This document shows positions 10,621-19,499 of a stretch of DNA of 64,000 nucleotides, piece after piece. The notes beneath the pieces were generated by a model. That model made no database searches. It saw nothing but the letters and a program-made list of their open reading frames with translations, and was not told the origin of the DNA. Every line of letters begins with the position of its first letter. The stretch's first letter is position 1. Source of the stretch: a gamma proteobacterium NOR5-3 (lineage in GTDB: Bacteria; Pseudomonadota; Gammaproteobacteria; Pseudomonadales; Halieaceae); the NCBI GenBank assembly GCA_000158155.1, contig DS999405.1, forward strand, positions 1,166,365 to 1,230,364. The letters are read 5' to 3'. Both the position numbers and the translations under genes were made by a program.

Positions 10621-11634
10621 TCATAGAGGATTGTCTTGAATCAACTTAATCGTCACATCGGCGAGCTCTTCGGCAGCCTGCTCTTGCAGAAAGTGCCCTG
10701 CGCCCGCGATAGTGACGTGCGGCTTGCCCTGCGCACCAGGTACAGATTGCTGAAAACGTATCTCACCACCGGCGGTAATTGGATCCGAATCAGAAAATGC
10801 GGTCAGTAAGGGCTTGCTCCATTGCTCAAACACCGACCACGCAGCCCGATTCGCCTCGGTTGCCGGGTTGTCTGGCCGAATAGGCACGAGCGTTGGAAAC
10901 TGCCGCGCGCCAGCCAGGTAAGACTCGTCCGGAAACGGTGCTGCGTAGGCCGACTTTTCTTCTTCAGACAAAGAAAGCATCAATACCATTACCTCCTCTG
11001 GGCGAAACCCCTCAGACTCAGCACAGAACTTTTGCCAATGCATAAACTTCATGCTGGACTCATCACCCCCCATCCCCATCGCCATTTCGAGCGCATTAGC
11101 GTGTACAGGTATAGTTTGGTAATACGCATCCATAGCTTTACAAATGTCTGCTACGGCTTCGTCGGCAACGCCATTGGAATCAGGCAGGCCGGTGTTTGCC
11201 ACAACGATTCGGGAAAAACGCTCACTGTTCTCCGCCGCGACACGTAAGCCAATCAGCCCGCCCCAATCCTGGCAGAAAAGAGTAATTCCACTTAGATCAA
11301 GCGCGTCGAGAAGCGATTTTATCCAGGCCACGTGATTCGCATAAGTATAGTCTTCGCGCTGCGTAGGCTTATCTGACTTCCCGAAACCAATGAGATCTGG
11401 CGCAATCACTCGGTAACCGCCATCGACAAACAGCGGAATCATTTTGCGATATAAATAGGACCAACTGGGCTGGCCGTGCATGAGCAACACTACTTGCCCA
11501 TCCGCCGGCCCCTCGTCGAGATAGTGCATACGTAGCTCATCGCCGTCCCCCGCAGGTACCATCTGGAAGTGTGGCGTAAACGGATAATCAGGAAGATTCT
11601 CGAAACGCTCGGCGGGTGTTCGCAAAAAGTCCAT
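10621..11634 (-). CDS. Haloalkane dehalogenase-like alpha/beta hydrolase (subfamily HLD-I pattern)
   Basis: 337 residues. The oxyanion motif HGQPSWSYLYRK (53-64), the nucleophile elbow CQDWGG with Asp123 followed by the halide-stabilising Trp124, the acid DSDPI and the catalytic His in GAGHFLQEQ give the Asp-His-Asp triad of haloalkane dehalogenases rather than a serine esterase. It would release halide from short haloalkanes in the cytoplasm; an Asp-nucleophile epoxide hydrolase is the alternative. It is somewhat longer than typical members (about 300-310), the extra length falling in the cap region near residues 160-210. AAGAGGAA precedes the ATG. It diverges from the MBL-fold gene at 11808. 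Confidence 0.85.
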   Translation of the reverse strand: MDFLRTPAERFENLPDYPFTPHFQMVPAGDGDELRMHYLDEGPADGQVVLLMHGQPSWSYLYRKMIPLFVDGGYRVIAPDLIGFGKSDKPTQREDYTYANHVAWIKSLLDALDLSGITLFCQDWGGLIGLRVAAENSERFSRIVVANTGLPDSNGVADEAVADICKAMDAYYQTIPVHANALEMAMGMGGDESSMKFMHWQKFCAESEGFRPEEVMVLMLSLSEEEKSAYAAPFPDESYLAGARQFPTLVPIRPDNPATEANRAAWSVFEQWSKPLLTAFSDSDPITAGGEIRFQQSVPGAQGKPHVTIAGAGHFLQEQAAEELADVTIKLIQDNPL

Positions 11635-11807
11635 TGCTTGGTTCCTCTTAAGTTTAGGATTGCCCGAGCAGCATTGCCCCGGTTTTTATCAGGATAAAAA
11701 AGCCGCTAGGTAACTTTGCCTCGTAAAGGTATAGCAAACGCAACCATGCTATGAGAAGTTTACAACGATTTTCGACAGCGGAACTTACGCCAAGCAATGG
11801 AGACACC

Positions 11808-12878
11808 GTGAAAAAAGTCCTCGTCACTCTATCTGTCATTGCACTGCTCGGTGGTGTGGCATACCTGCAACGCGCAGTCATCGCCGAACGTATCATGGCA
11901 AAAGGACTTCAGACTCGACTGGGTGCCGACATCGTCGACAGTTTTGACGACGGCCTGCATTTGGCTCTCTGTGGGGCCGGGGGGCCTCTGCCCGCGCCCA
12001 ATGCATCGGGCCCCTGTGTCGCAGTAGTCGCTGGCAAACGTCTTTTTATTGTCGATGCCGGGACCGACGGTCTACGCAACTTAGGTCGCATGGGCTATGC
12101 AGCCGGGTCCATAGAGGCTGTTTTCCTCACCCACTTCCACTCTGACCATATCGACGGTTTGGGCGAACTGGCCACCATACGCTGGGTCAGCGCTGCTAAC
12201 ACCGAACCCTTGCCCGTATATGGGCCCATGGGTGTCACTCAGGTCGTGGGCGGCTTTAACATGGCCTATGCCCTGGACGAACAGTATCGCCATGCTCATC
12301 ACGGAGACACGGTCGCCCCGCCAAGTGGTGCGGGAATGACGGCAAAACCCTTCGCCGCACCGGCCACCGGCACTCTCACAACCTTGTTTGATGAGGCCGA
12401 CCTGAAGGTAGAGGCACTGGCGGTAAACCACGCTCCCATTAAACCAGCCGTCGGCTATCGATTTACCTACAAGGATCGATCACTTCTGATAAGCGGCGAC
12501 ACAAGCAAGCAGGACAATATTCGGCAGTTTTCCCAGGGAGTAGACCTACTGATACACGAGGCTCTCGCTCCGAATCTGGTCAATATGATGCACGAAGCCG
12601 CCGAAGCAGCAGACAACGAGATATTAGCCAAGATTACACACGATATTTTGGACTATCACACCAGCCCTGTAGAAGCAGCCGAGACGGCGCGGGACGCAGG
12701 AGTGGGCCACCTGCTCTACTATCACATCGTGCCGCCGATCGTTTTCCCCGGCCAGGAAACGCTATTTCTCAATGGCGCAGAGGATGTTTTTCCGGACTAT
12801 ACCGTTGGCCAGGACGGTACCACGTTCTTCCTGCCCGCAGGCTCAAAAGACATTATTCATAGCCGTAAAAGCCTTTAA
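11808..12878 (+). CDS. Membrane-anchored or exported MBL-fold hydrolase (AtsA/RNase Z-like)
   Basis: I start the gene at GTG 11808, seven bases after GGAGA, giving 356 residues; an in-frame ATG at 11751 has no good binding site. The N-terminus is a lysine pair plus a hydrophobic helix (signal peptide or anchor). The zinc motif LTHFHSDHIDG and the downstream ligands SGDTSKQDN and LLIHEAL match the branch that contains MBL-fold arylsulfatases and RNase Z-like enzymes. The C-terminus has LLYYHIVPP, a ligand-bearing motif of this branch. The substrate is unknown. It converges on the sulfatase gene at 12905 with 26 bases between stop codons. Confidence 0.82.
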   Translation: MKKVLVTLSVIALLGGVAYLQRAVIAERIMAKGLQTRLGADIVDSFDDGLHLALCGAGGPLPAPNASGPCVAVVAGKRLFIVDAGTDGLRNLGRMGYAAGSIEAVFLTHFHSDHIDGLGELATIRWVSAANTEPLPVYGPMGVTQVVGGFNMAYALDEQYRHAHHGDTVAPPSGAGMTAKPFAAPATGTLTTLFDEADLKVEALAVNHAPIKPAVGYRFTYKDRSLLISGDTSKQDNIRQFSQGVDLLIHEALAPNLVNMMHEAAEAADNEILAKITHDILDYHTSPVEAAETARDAGVGHLLYYHIVPPIVFPGQETLFLNGAEDVFPDYTVGQDGTTFFLPAGSKDIIHSRKSL

Positions 12879-12904
12879 AAACTGGGAATCCAAGCGGCGG
12901 CGAT

Positions 12905-14740
12905 TCAGCGTCGACGGCGCATACGGTAAGCAATAAAGAACGGCAGCAGCACCACCAGCGACAGCAAAAACAAAAGAATCTTTCGACCAAACCGGTCCTG
13001 CAAGCCATTGATGGCCACCTGTCGCCGGTCGTTATAGTTCGGCAATACCGGTAGCACGCCGTTATCTGTCACATAGCCTTGGTACAGACTAAGCATTTGC
13101 TGTAGTCGTCCCGGCATCTTTCCGGCCAGGTCCTTTGTTTCACCAGGGTCCGTGGCGATGTTGAATAAATGCCACTGATTGTCACCGAGTGGCCCACGAT
13201 TGATAACAATCTTGTAGTCACCCTGAAACAGCGCTGCGTTACCCGCCAGCTCGTAGCCTATGGCTTCATTGTCCGCATGCACCTGCTCAACATCACCGCG
13301 CAGTAAGGGCAAAAGAGTCTGCCCAATCATAGGCTCTACAACACGACCGCCGTAGCGGCTTCCCGGTGCTGCCACTGCCGTTAGCTCTAAAACCGTCGGC
13401 GCTATATCTGTGACATATGTGAACGCCTTGGAGAACCCCTCTCTTTGCTTTATCCCAGCACCAGCCACGATGAGCGGCACACGCATCCCTCCCTCACCCG
13501 AATAAAACTTGTAGAAGGCCAGGGGTGATACAGAAGCACTGCTAAAACTCGGCGGCAAACTGTTGAAACTACCTTTTAAACCCAGGCTGTCGTATTCGTT
13601 GGTATACCCTTGGCGGGCCAGGGCAAAGCGCGTTAAAGCATTGTCAGGATCAACTGAACCGCTGGCTTCGCTGCCGTTGTCCGAGGTAAATATGAACACG
13701 GTGTTGTCGTACTGCCCGTTCGCTTTCAGGTGCTTGACCAAGCGACCCAAGTGGTGGTCCATCGCCTCGACCATAGCTGCGTACACAGCCATGCGTTTTG
13801 CCTGATAGCGTTTTTCGGCCTGCGAAAGTTCATCCCAGTCTTCCGTGGTCGACATGGTCACCATAGTCGACCCGGCCGGGATCACCCCAAGATCCGTAGC
13901 ACGCTTGTGCCGTTCCCGACGCAAGACCTCCCACCCCTGGTCATAGACACCCATGTAGCGATCAATAAACTCTTGCGGCGCCTGCACCGGCATATGCACG
14001 GCCTGAAACGGAACATAGGCAAAAAACGGCTGCTCATCGCTTAAATTCCCGTCAATAAATTCAATAGTTTTATCAATGAGAAAACGTGAAGAATAAAAGT
14101 CATTGGGTAATTCGAACTCCTTCCCATCCGCAAACCAATTGGCCTTCTCATAGATAGGAAGGTACGGTTTTTGTTCCCAATTATCAGCACCAGAGTCAGC
14201 CATGGACAGCGTCCTCTCGAAGCCTCGGCTATAGGGCAAAAGATCCGGCGTCATGCCCAGGTGCCACTTACCCGCCATGTAGGTGTGATATCCAGAATCC
14301 TGAAGTAAGGAAGCGATCGTCACGACGTTGCGGCCAAGAACTCCTTGATAATGTGCGTGCTGTCGTTGCTCAGGGGGAATCATTTCCGGGATGTTGGGCA
14401 CGCCTGCCCGGTGGCTATCTACTCCCGTCAGCAACATGGCACGAGATGGCGCGCAACTGGCGGCGGTATGGTAATTACTAAAGCTAACACCGGATGCTGC
14501 CAGGGCAGACAAGGTCGGAGTATTGATTTCACCGCCGTAAGGGGCCAGATCGCTAAATCCCAAATCGTCCGCCAAAATTAATACAACATTGGGCCGGGTA
14601 GGTGACGCCTTGCCCGGCTGGAGCAACCCCACTTCTATTGCTGACCCAATATCTCCTGCCATACCTGGCTGACAAAAGAGCATCCAGGCTAAGGTTGCAA
14701 GCGCAATCTGCGTGAGGCCATGTGCTCTGCGCAATGGCAC
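12905..14740 (-). CDS. Arylsulfatase with signal peptide and C-terminal membrane anchor
   Basis: 611 residues. After a signal sequence (about 1-29) the sulfatase core shows LADDLGFSDLAPYGGE with metal ligands Asp58 and Asp59, the formylglycine signature SCAPSRAMLLTG with Cys96, the catalytic Lys/His in AGKWHLG, and SDNGSEASG for the distal metal ligands. The protein ends in a hydrophobic helix followed by RMRRRR, which would fix it to the inner membrane facing the periplasm. It hydrolyses sulfate esters after Cys96 is converted to formylglycine. No formylglycine-generating enzyme is in the window. A small membrane protein gene lies 5 bases upstream. Confidence 0.92.
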   Translation of the reverse strand: MPLRRAHGLTQIALATLAWMLFCQPGMAGDIGSAIEVGLLQPGKASPTRPNVVLILADDLGFSDLAPYGGEINTPTLSALAASGVSFSNYHTAASCAPSRAMLLTGVDSHRAGVPNIPEMIPPEQRQHAHYQGVLGRNVVTIASLLQDSGYHTYMAGKWHLGMTPDLLPYSRGFERTLSMADSGADNWEQKPYLPIYEKANWFADGKEFELPNDFYSSRFLIDKTIEFIDGNLSDEQPFFAYVPFQAVHMPVQAPQEFIDRYMGVYDQGWEVLRRERHKRATDLGVIPAGSTMVTMSTTEDWDELSQAEKRYQAKRMAVYAAMVEAMDHHLGRLVKHLKANGQYDNTVFIFTSDNGSEASGSVDPDNALTRFALARQGYTNEYDSLGLKGSFNSLPPSFSSASVSPLAFYKFYSGEGGMRVPLIVAGAGIKQREGFSKAFTYVTDIAPTVLELTAVAAPGSRYGGRVVEPMIGQTLLPLLRGDVEQVHADNEAIGYELAGNAALFQGDYKIVINRGPLGDNQWHLFNIATDPGETKDLAGKMPGRLQQMLSLYQGYVTDNGVLPVLPNYNDRRQVAINGLQDRFGRKILLFLLSLVVLLPFFIAYRMRRRR

Positions 14741-14745
14741 CTTAA

Positions 14746-15123
14746 CTACTCCCGTTCCGTCAGCGTGCGCGAAGCAAGCAACAGCAGGCAGGCGACTACT
14801 AGCTCCACAGCAATCATCTCGATCGCCAGAGTCGCATCATGAAACAACCAGGCCAAAAGGCGAGCCAGCGCAGCAATCCCGAGCAACATAATCGCCGGGT
14901 AGTACCAAACACGCCGCGCCGTAATGACGGCTATGAGGATCAACATACCCAGAGTTAGAAAAAAACCGGATAGGTCACCAATCTGGGAGCTGCGACCCAG
15001 ACCGTCAAGTAAGGGCATGCCTAACTGTGCTGCAGCTTTAGATGGATCGACCAACCAGCGAAGGCCAGTCACAACAAAAAGAACTGCGGGAAGTGCCACT
15101 AACAGACGCAAAACGCTTTTCAT
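14746..15123 (-). CDS. Small four-helix membrane protein (possibly DUF4345 family)
   Basis: 125 residues starting at the ATG eight bases downstream of AAGGAG; a longer frame from 15150 lacks such a site. Four hydrophobic helices are visible, with GRSSQIGDLSGFF between the first and second, a pattern I associate with DUF4345-like proteins. No catalytic motif. It sits 5 bases upstream of the sulfatase gene on the same strand, so the two are probably cotranscribed. Function unknown. Confidence 0.75.
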   Translation of the reverse strand: MKSVLRLLVALPAVLFVVTGLRWLVDPSKAAAQLGMPLLDGLGRSSQIGDLSGFFLTLGMLILIAVITARRVWYYPAIMLLGIAALARLLAWLFHDATLAIEMIAVELVVACLLLLASRTLTERE

Positions 15124-15286
15124 CGAAAATCTCCTTGGGGTCGCGGTCATAGGATCACCGCCATCGGCACTGCCGCGGCATCAAACCCATCAATACACTG
15201 GCAACGATCTTTCTGAACTGCATCTTGCACAAGTCTTGCTGACCCGGGATCCCGAAGAATGAGCGCATGGCAACGCCAGAGATTTG

Positions 15287-15754
15287 CTACGCTACGCCAA
15301 TAAGCTCCAGAGACATAAACACGCTGTTTGGATCCTCGCCGTAGTCTGCGAAGGGAGCACAGTCCTTAAAACCAAAGCTTCGATAGAGAGCCCGAGCAGG
15401 CTCAAAGAAGCTCATGGACCCGGTCTCCAAACTCACGCGGTGATAATCACCCCGAGCCGCCGCCTCCAGCATATGGGTGAGTAAGATCGACGCTACGCCC
15501 TGCCCTCTTCGCGCAGAAGTCACTCTCATAGACTTCAATTCTGCATGGGCATCGTCAAGATGCTTCAGCGCACCGCAGGCAAGCAAATCGGGGCCATCCC
15601 ACATGGACCAAAACGTGACGGCCGAATCTTTGAGCCCATGCAAATCCAGAGCGTGTTTACTCTCCGGTGGCGATACAGATCGCATATCCTGTAAGTGCTC
15701 TTCAAGAAACTTAACAATCCTGGAATCCGACAAATCATCTAGCCTTATTTCCAC
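15287..15754 (-). CDS. GNAT-family N-acetyltransferase
   Basis: 155 residues from a GTG start. The acetyl-CoA binding motif is RRGQGVASILLTHML (the R/Q-x-x-G-x-G/A pattern), preceded by the beta-4 strand ELKSMRV and followed by FFEPARALYRSFGF typical of the GNAT C-terminal half. It would transfer an acetyl group from acetyl-CoA to an amine on a small molecule or protein. The acceptor is unknown. It stands 132 bases before the DUF4345-like gene and 41 bases after the RidA-like gene. Confidence 0.87.
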   Translation of the reverse strand: MEIRLDDLSDSRIVKFLEEHLQDMRSVSPPESKHALDLHGLKDSAVTFWSMWDGPDLLACGALKHLDDAHAELKSMRVTSARRGQGVASILLTHMLEAAARGDYHRVSLETGSMSFFEPARALYRSFGFKDCAPFADYGEDPNSVFMSLELIGVA

Positions 15755-15795
15755 TTACTTGCTGCTCGCCTTAGACACAAGGCAGATGCGAATTG

Positions 15796-16179
15796 CTACG
15801 CACATACTCTCGCCGTCACTTCGATCTCCAGTTTCATGTTCTCGTCCAGAAGCCCCGCCTCAAACATTGTTGCAGCCGGCCTGGCAGCACCCAGATATTT
15901 CTGCAGCACAGGCCAACACGGCTCAAAATCACGCTTGTTGGGGAAAATATAATGCACTCGCACAACATCTTCCAAACTACTGCCAGCCTCAACAAGTGCC
16001 TGCTGGATATTCTTAAAACACTGCTCCGCCTGAATAACCACATCATCCGAAATAGTCATAGTCTGATAGTCATAGCCTGTGGTACCCGAAACAAAGACGT
16101 AGTCACCGTCGATTACAGCACGGGAATAACCAATTTTGGTTTCAAATTCAGAACCGCTGGAAACATAAGTCCGGCCCAT
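15796..16179 (-). CDS. RidA/YjgF/UK114 family protein
   Basis: 127 residues from the ATG preceded by GAGGGAG; the longer open frame to 16293 runs into the promoter side of the next gene. The fold signature is visible: VSGTTGYD in the N-terminal half, IVQA-type helix (VIQAEQCFKNIQQALVEAG), the VVRVHYIF strand, and ARPAATMFEAGLL with the usual Arg. RidA proteins hydrolyse reactive enamine/imine intermediates or have related deaminase roles. Sequence is divergent from canonical RidA, so it belongs to one of the Rid paralogue groups. Confidence 0.88.
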   Translation of the reverse strand: MGRTYVSSGSEFETKIGYSRAVIDGDYVFVSGTTGYDYQTMTISDDVVIQAEQCFKNIQQALVEAGSSLEDVVRVHYIFPNKRDFEPCWPVLQKYLGAARPAATMFEAGLLDENMKLEIEVTARVCA

Positions 16180-16339
16180 TTCGCTCCCTCTTTGTCTTTG
16201 CAATACATAGTCGCAGCTTACCTCCCAATCATTTTGCATCATTGGGGCAAAGGAAAAAACCTGAGGCACGCAGATCCTGCTTGCTTGGAGCAAGCTTTTC
16301 TACTCTAATCATTTTTTGCTTATGGAACGACCAACCAAT

Positions 16340-16822
16340 ATGAACATCGAACGTGACACTGTGGTGACTTTTCACTACAGCCTTCTTAGTGCAGAAAACG
16401 AGCAACTGGAGACATCCCGCGATGGCGAGCCAAGTGTCTACCTTCACGGCGCAAACAACATCATGCCCGGTCTGGAAAAGAGCATGGCAGGCAAAACGAC
16501 AGGCGATATTTTTACTGTGAGTCTGGAAGCCGCAGACGCCTACGGCGAGCGCGACCCCAAGCGGCAGCAACGCATCCCCGTAAAGCATTTAATCTACAAG
16601 GGTAGACTACGCCCGGGGATGGTAGTGCAAGTGAGTACCGAGCAAGGCCAACGCCCGGCCACCGTGATTAAGGTGGGTAAGTTCAGCGCCGATTTAGATA
16701 CCAATCACCCCCTTGCCGGACAAAACTTGAGCTTTGATATAGAAATCATGGGGGTTAGAGAGGCCTCGAGCGAGGAAGTCGCCCACCGACACGTTCATGG
16801 GCCGGGCGGGCATCAGCACTAA
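16340..16822 (+). CDS. SlyD-like FKBP-type peptidyl-prolyl isomerase
   Basis: 160 residues if started at ATG 16340 (MNIERDTVV, aligned with the SlyD start); ATG 16322 would add six residues and cannot be excluded. The FKBP half-domains GEPSVYLHGANNIMPGLEKSM and NHPLAGQNLSFDIE flank the IF (insert-in-flap) chaperone domain around residues 70-120, with AYGERDPKR at its edge. The C-terminus is a short His-rich tail (HRHVHGPGGHQH), a weak form of the metal-binding tail of SlyD. The enzyme speeds prolyl isomerisation and may bind nickel in the cytoplasm. Confidence 0.88.
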   Translation: MNIERDTVVTFHYSLLSAENEQLETSRDGEPSVYLHGANNIMPGLEKSMAGKTTGDIFTVSLEAADAYGERDPKRQQRIPVKHLIYKGRLRPGMVVQVSTEQGQRPATVIKVGKFSADLDTNHPLAGQNLSFDIEIMGVREASSEEVAHRHVHGPGGHQH

Positions 16823-16840
16823 GGCTGCGCCTGACTGCGC

Positions 16841-17620
16841 TCAATCCTCCACGGTAACTTGCACCGATTGATTCTGAAACATTATTGGGCCGAAGCTCGA
16901 AAGAAAGGAGACTTCGGCCGCATCAAGCCCGACACCAATGCGCGCTATCTGATTAGATGCAGCCATTCCCGTGGCATCGACCAGATGCCAGGTGTTGTCG
17001 AGGTAAACCTCAGCAACCGCATGAAAATCCTGAGGGGTAACAAAAGGCGCATAGGCACTGACAAAGCGTGCGGGGATTGATGACGCTCGAGCGAGGGCGA
17101 TCAGCACATGAGCGAAGTCCCTACAGACGCCCTGGCGGTGCACAAAGGTATCCACTGCCGTAGTCTGACCATTACTGGCCTCCGAGGAATAGCGGAAATT
17201 CTCAAAAATCCAATCCCGAATCCGCACTATGCGCTCACCACCACCGCTGTCGCCAAACTCTGCCTCCACAAAGCTTTGTAATTCATCGGACTGGCAGTAA
17301 CGCGAAGGCATCAAATAACGAAGCGCATCATTGGGAAGCCGGTGTGGAGCGACCGCAGGGAGTGGCGCGATATCCAGAAGTGCTCGATCAAGTTCAACGC
17401 GTGCGCGGTAATGGCATTCAAAATCTTTGTCTATATGCAAAAGCCGGCGCTCACCAAACCGTTCTTCGCCAAGAACAGACGAGTTGTACAAAGAGTCACT
17501 TAACAGCACTTCTTCGCTGATGACCCGCTGGTCAGCAAAACTAGGCACGGTGATCTGCAGAATAATATCTGTCTCGGCCTGTACCGCGTAGTGCAAGTGA
17601 ACAGCGATCTGGAGTATCAC
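16841..17620 (-). CDS. Transglutaminase-like cysteine protease-fold protein
   Basis: 259 residues from GTG 17620, which follows AAGGAAGG at a good distance. The N-terminal part is the beta-rich domain usual before bacterial transglutaminase-like cores. The core shows the Cys-His-Asp triad: QGVCRDFAHV, DFHAVAEVYL and WHLVDATG. No signal peptide is seen, so a cytoplasmic peptidase or amidase role is likely; the substrate is unknown. It converges with the SlyD-like gene (18-base gap). Confidence 0.88.
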   Translation of the reverse strand: MILQIAVHLHYAVQAETDIILQITVPSFADQRVISEEVLLSDSLYNSSVLGEERFGERRLLHIDKDFECHYRARVELDRALLDIAPLPAVAPHRLPNDALRYLMPSRYCQSDELQSFVEAEFGDSGGGERIVRIRDWIFENFRYSSEASNGQTTAVDTFVHRQGVCRDFAHVLIALARASSIPARFVSAYAPFVTPQDFHAVAEVYLDNTWHLVDATGMAASNQIARIGVGLDAAEVSFLSSFGPIMFQNQSVQVTVED

Positions 17621-17720
17621 GATGAGCCTTCCTTGTCAGCTAAGGCCCCGAGTATGGCTTTAATCCGTCTCTACGGCGAACACTGATTTGCCTGACTGAT
17701 GCCCGCCCAGCAGTGCAAGC

Positions 17721-19499
17721 TCAGAACAAGTCTGGCGACCCATACTCTTCGGTTAGCGCTTCTCGCACCGCTGCCTTTTCTTTGGGCACATCCAGCGTTG
17801 CGCAGCGACCTTCCTCCCAGCGTTCGTAATCGCTGTAGGCGGCATCGCCCACCGTGGTCAGAAGCTCCCAAACCAGCATGCAGGTTTCCGTGTCATTGAG
17901 TGTTGAGGGCGTGCTGGCAACTTCACTAAGCAAACCATCAAGACCCGGACTGTCCCTTAGGAGCTTCGGCTCATCGGCACCAGCATCAAGCACCATAACT
18001 TCAGGAGTACCCGAGGCAAACTTCGGCCAGGAAATACCCTTAACGCTACCTGGAGAACCGGTCCGCGCGAACTGTCCCCAGGCGCCCATCATGATGTCGG
18101 TCATCGCCTGAGCGGAATCCGTATCCGGGTACATGTACTCCCCTACAGATCCATACATGGGCGCACCCATGACAAAAGCGATTTCACTGGCGTGAGCAGC
18201 ACCGAGGACCTTCGAAAACGGCACAAACCAATTGTCCGCCTGCTCGTCCCAATCAAAGCGATAGGCGTACAGGTCTTGATAGCCCGCTGACTCCAAGCTC
18301 AGTAGCGGCGCATCCACCCCGCGCGCCTTCCAGCCGCGTCCTCGCTGGCTAACCCAGTATTCAAACAATTGGGGGTCACGCACTCGAACTTTTGGCGGCA
18401 GCACGCCAAACAGGGAGTCGGCATCGACAAAGTAACGGCTCAAGCCCAGCCACAAGCTCACCTCATCGCGGTTTGAACCGGCCATAACCGGCACATTCTT
18501 GGCGTAGCGCGAGTCACCCAGCGCGGCAATCAAACCCTCTCGCGGAATTACCTGCCCGTCATTGACGATCAGCGGCTCTGCATGATCCTTGTAAATCGCA
18601 AAATACTCGCCAAGTAAGTCTGCGGCTGGCGTGGCGCGAAGTTCGGCTGCGGTAACCCTCGCGTTATCCATACCGAGGTTCGCAACAACTTCCCAGGAAC
18701 CCCGACTCAGGTTTGGGTACTCATTTTTTTCGTTATAGGCCTGCTGTGGCGAATAGCTTTGTAGCGTCGGCGACTGGGCAATAGCCTTGTGGAACAAGCC
18801 AGAAGTCATAGGTGATGCGAGCATGCTGTAGACATTTCGGCCGCCGGCGCTCTCGCCAAAAATAGTGACGTTGTCAGGATCACCACCGAAGGCGGCGATA
18901 TTGCGCTGTGTCCACTGCAGCGCGGCAATAATATCCAGGGTGCCAAAATTACCACTGGCATCCAGGTCCTGAGCGGATTCCTTCAATGCAGGATGCGTAA
19001 ACCATCCCAACGGTCCCAACCGGTAGTTGATGGTCACCACCACGACTTTTTCTTTCGCAACCAGAGCCGAAAAATCATAGGTGCCTTTATGGCCCGAGGT
19101 ATTTGCCCCGCCGTGAATCCAGAACATCACGGGGTAGCGTTCGCTGGCATAGTCAACCGGAGCCGCCACGTCCAGGTACAGACAGTCCTCACTACCGATA
19201 ATCCCGCCAGTCACAATGCCAGACGTCTCCCCCGCTTCCTGGGGACACAAAACAGGACTCTCTGCGGCGGTGAGCTTTTCTGCACTGGCTGCCAGACGCT
19301 GTGGCGCCCGCCAACGCCGCTGCGCTACCGGCGGCTGGGCGTAGGGGATATCCAGCCAGCGCACCACCGGGTGCTCGCTGGCGAACCCGACCACTCGTCC
19401 GCCCTCGGTGGCAACCAGCGTTTCCGCAAGCTCCTGCGCAGGAGGCACGGAACAGGCGATCAGCGTCGCACTGAGACACACCAGGACAAGCGACTTCAT
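17721..19499 (-). CDS. Lipoprotein carboxylesterase, type B (alpha/beta hydrolase)
   Basis: 592 residues. The first 16 residues end in a lipobox (LIAC), so Cys16 should be lipidated. The core is type B carboxylesterase: EDCLYLDVA, the oxyanion block HGGANTSGHKG, and the nucleophile elbow FGESAGGRN. It hydrolyses carboxylic esters in the periplasm or at the cell surface. The ATG overlaps the isocitrate dehydrogenase stop (ATGA), so both are translated from one mRNA, an odd pairing of a TCA-cycle enzyme with an exported esterase. Substrate unknown. Confidence 0.9.
   Translation of the reverse strand: MKSLVLVCLSATLIACSVPPAQELAETLVATEGGRVVGFASEHPVVRWLDIPYAQPPVAQRRWRAPQRLAASAEKLTAAESPVLCPQEAGETSGIVTGGIIGSEDCLYLDVAAPVDYASERYPVMFWIHGGANTSGHKGTYDFSALVAKEKVVVVTINYRLGPLGWFTHPALKESAQDLDASGNFGTLDIIAALQWTQRNIAAFGGDPDNVTIFGESAGGRNVYSMLASPMTSGLFHKAIAQSPTLQSYSPQQAYNEKNEYPNLSRGSWEVVANLGMDNARVTAAELRATPAADLLGEYFAIYKDHAEPLIVNDGQVIPREGLIAALGDSRYAKNVPVMAGSNRDEVSLWLGLSRYFVDADSLFGVLPPKVRVRDPQLFEYWVSQRGRGWKARGVDAPLLSLESAGYQDLYAYRFDWDEQADNWFVPFSKVLGAAHASEIAFVMGAPMYGSVGEYMYPDTDSAQAMTDIMMGAWGQFARTGSPGSVKGISWPKFASGTPEVMVLDAGADEPKLLRDSPGLDGLLSEVASTPSTLNDTETCMLVWELLTTVGDAAYSDYERWEEGRCATLDVPKEKAAVREALTEEYGSPDLF

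Noticed and set aside
11751-11807. Upstream ATG extension of the MBL-fold gene
   Set aside because: GTG 11808 has GGAGA at the right distance and begins a signal-like helix; the extension has neither.
16180-16293. N-terminal extension of the RidA-like protein
   Set aside because: GAGGGAG before ATG 16179 and the family length argue for the shorter form.
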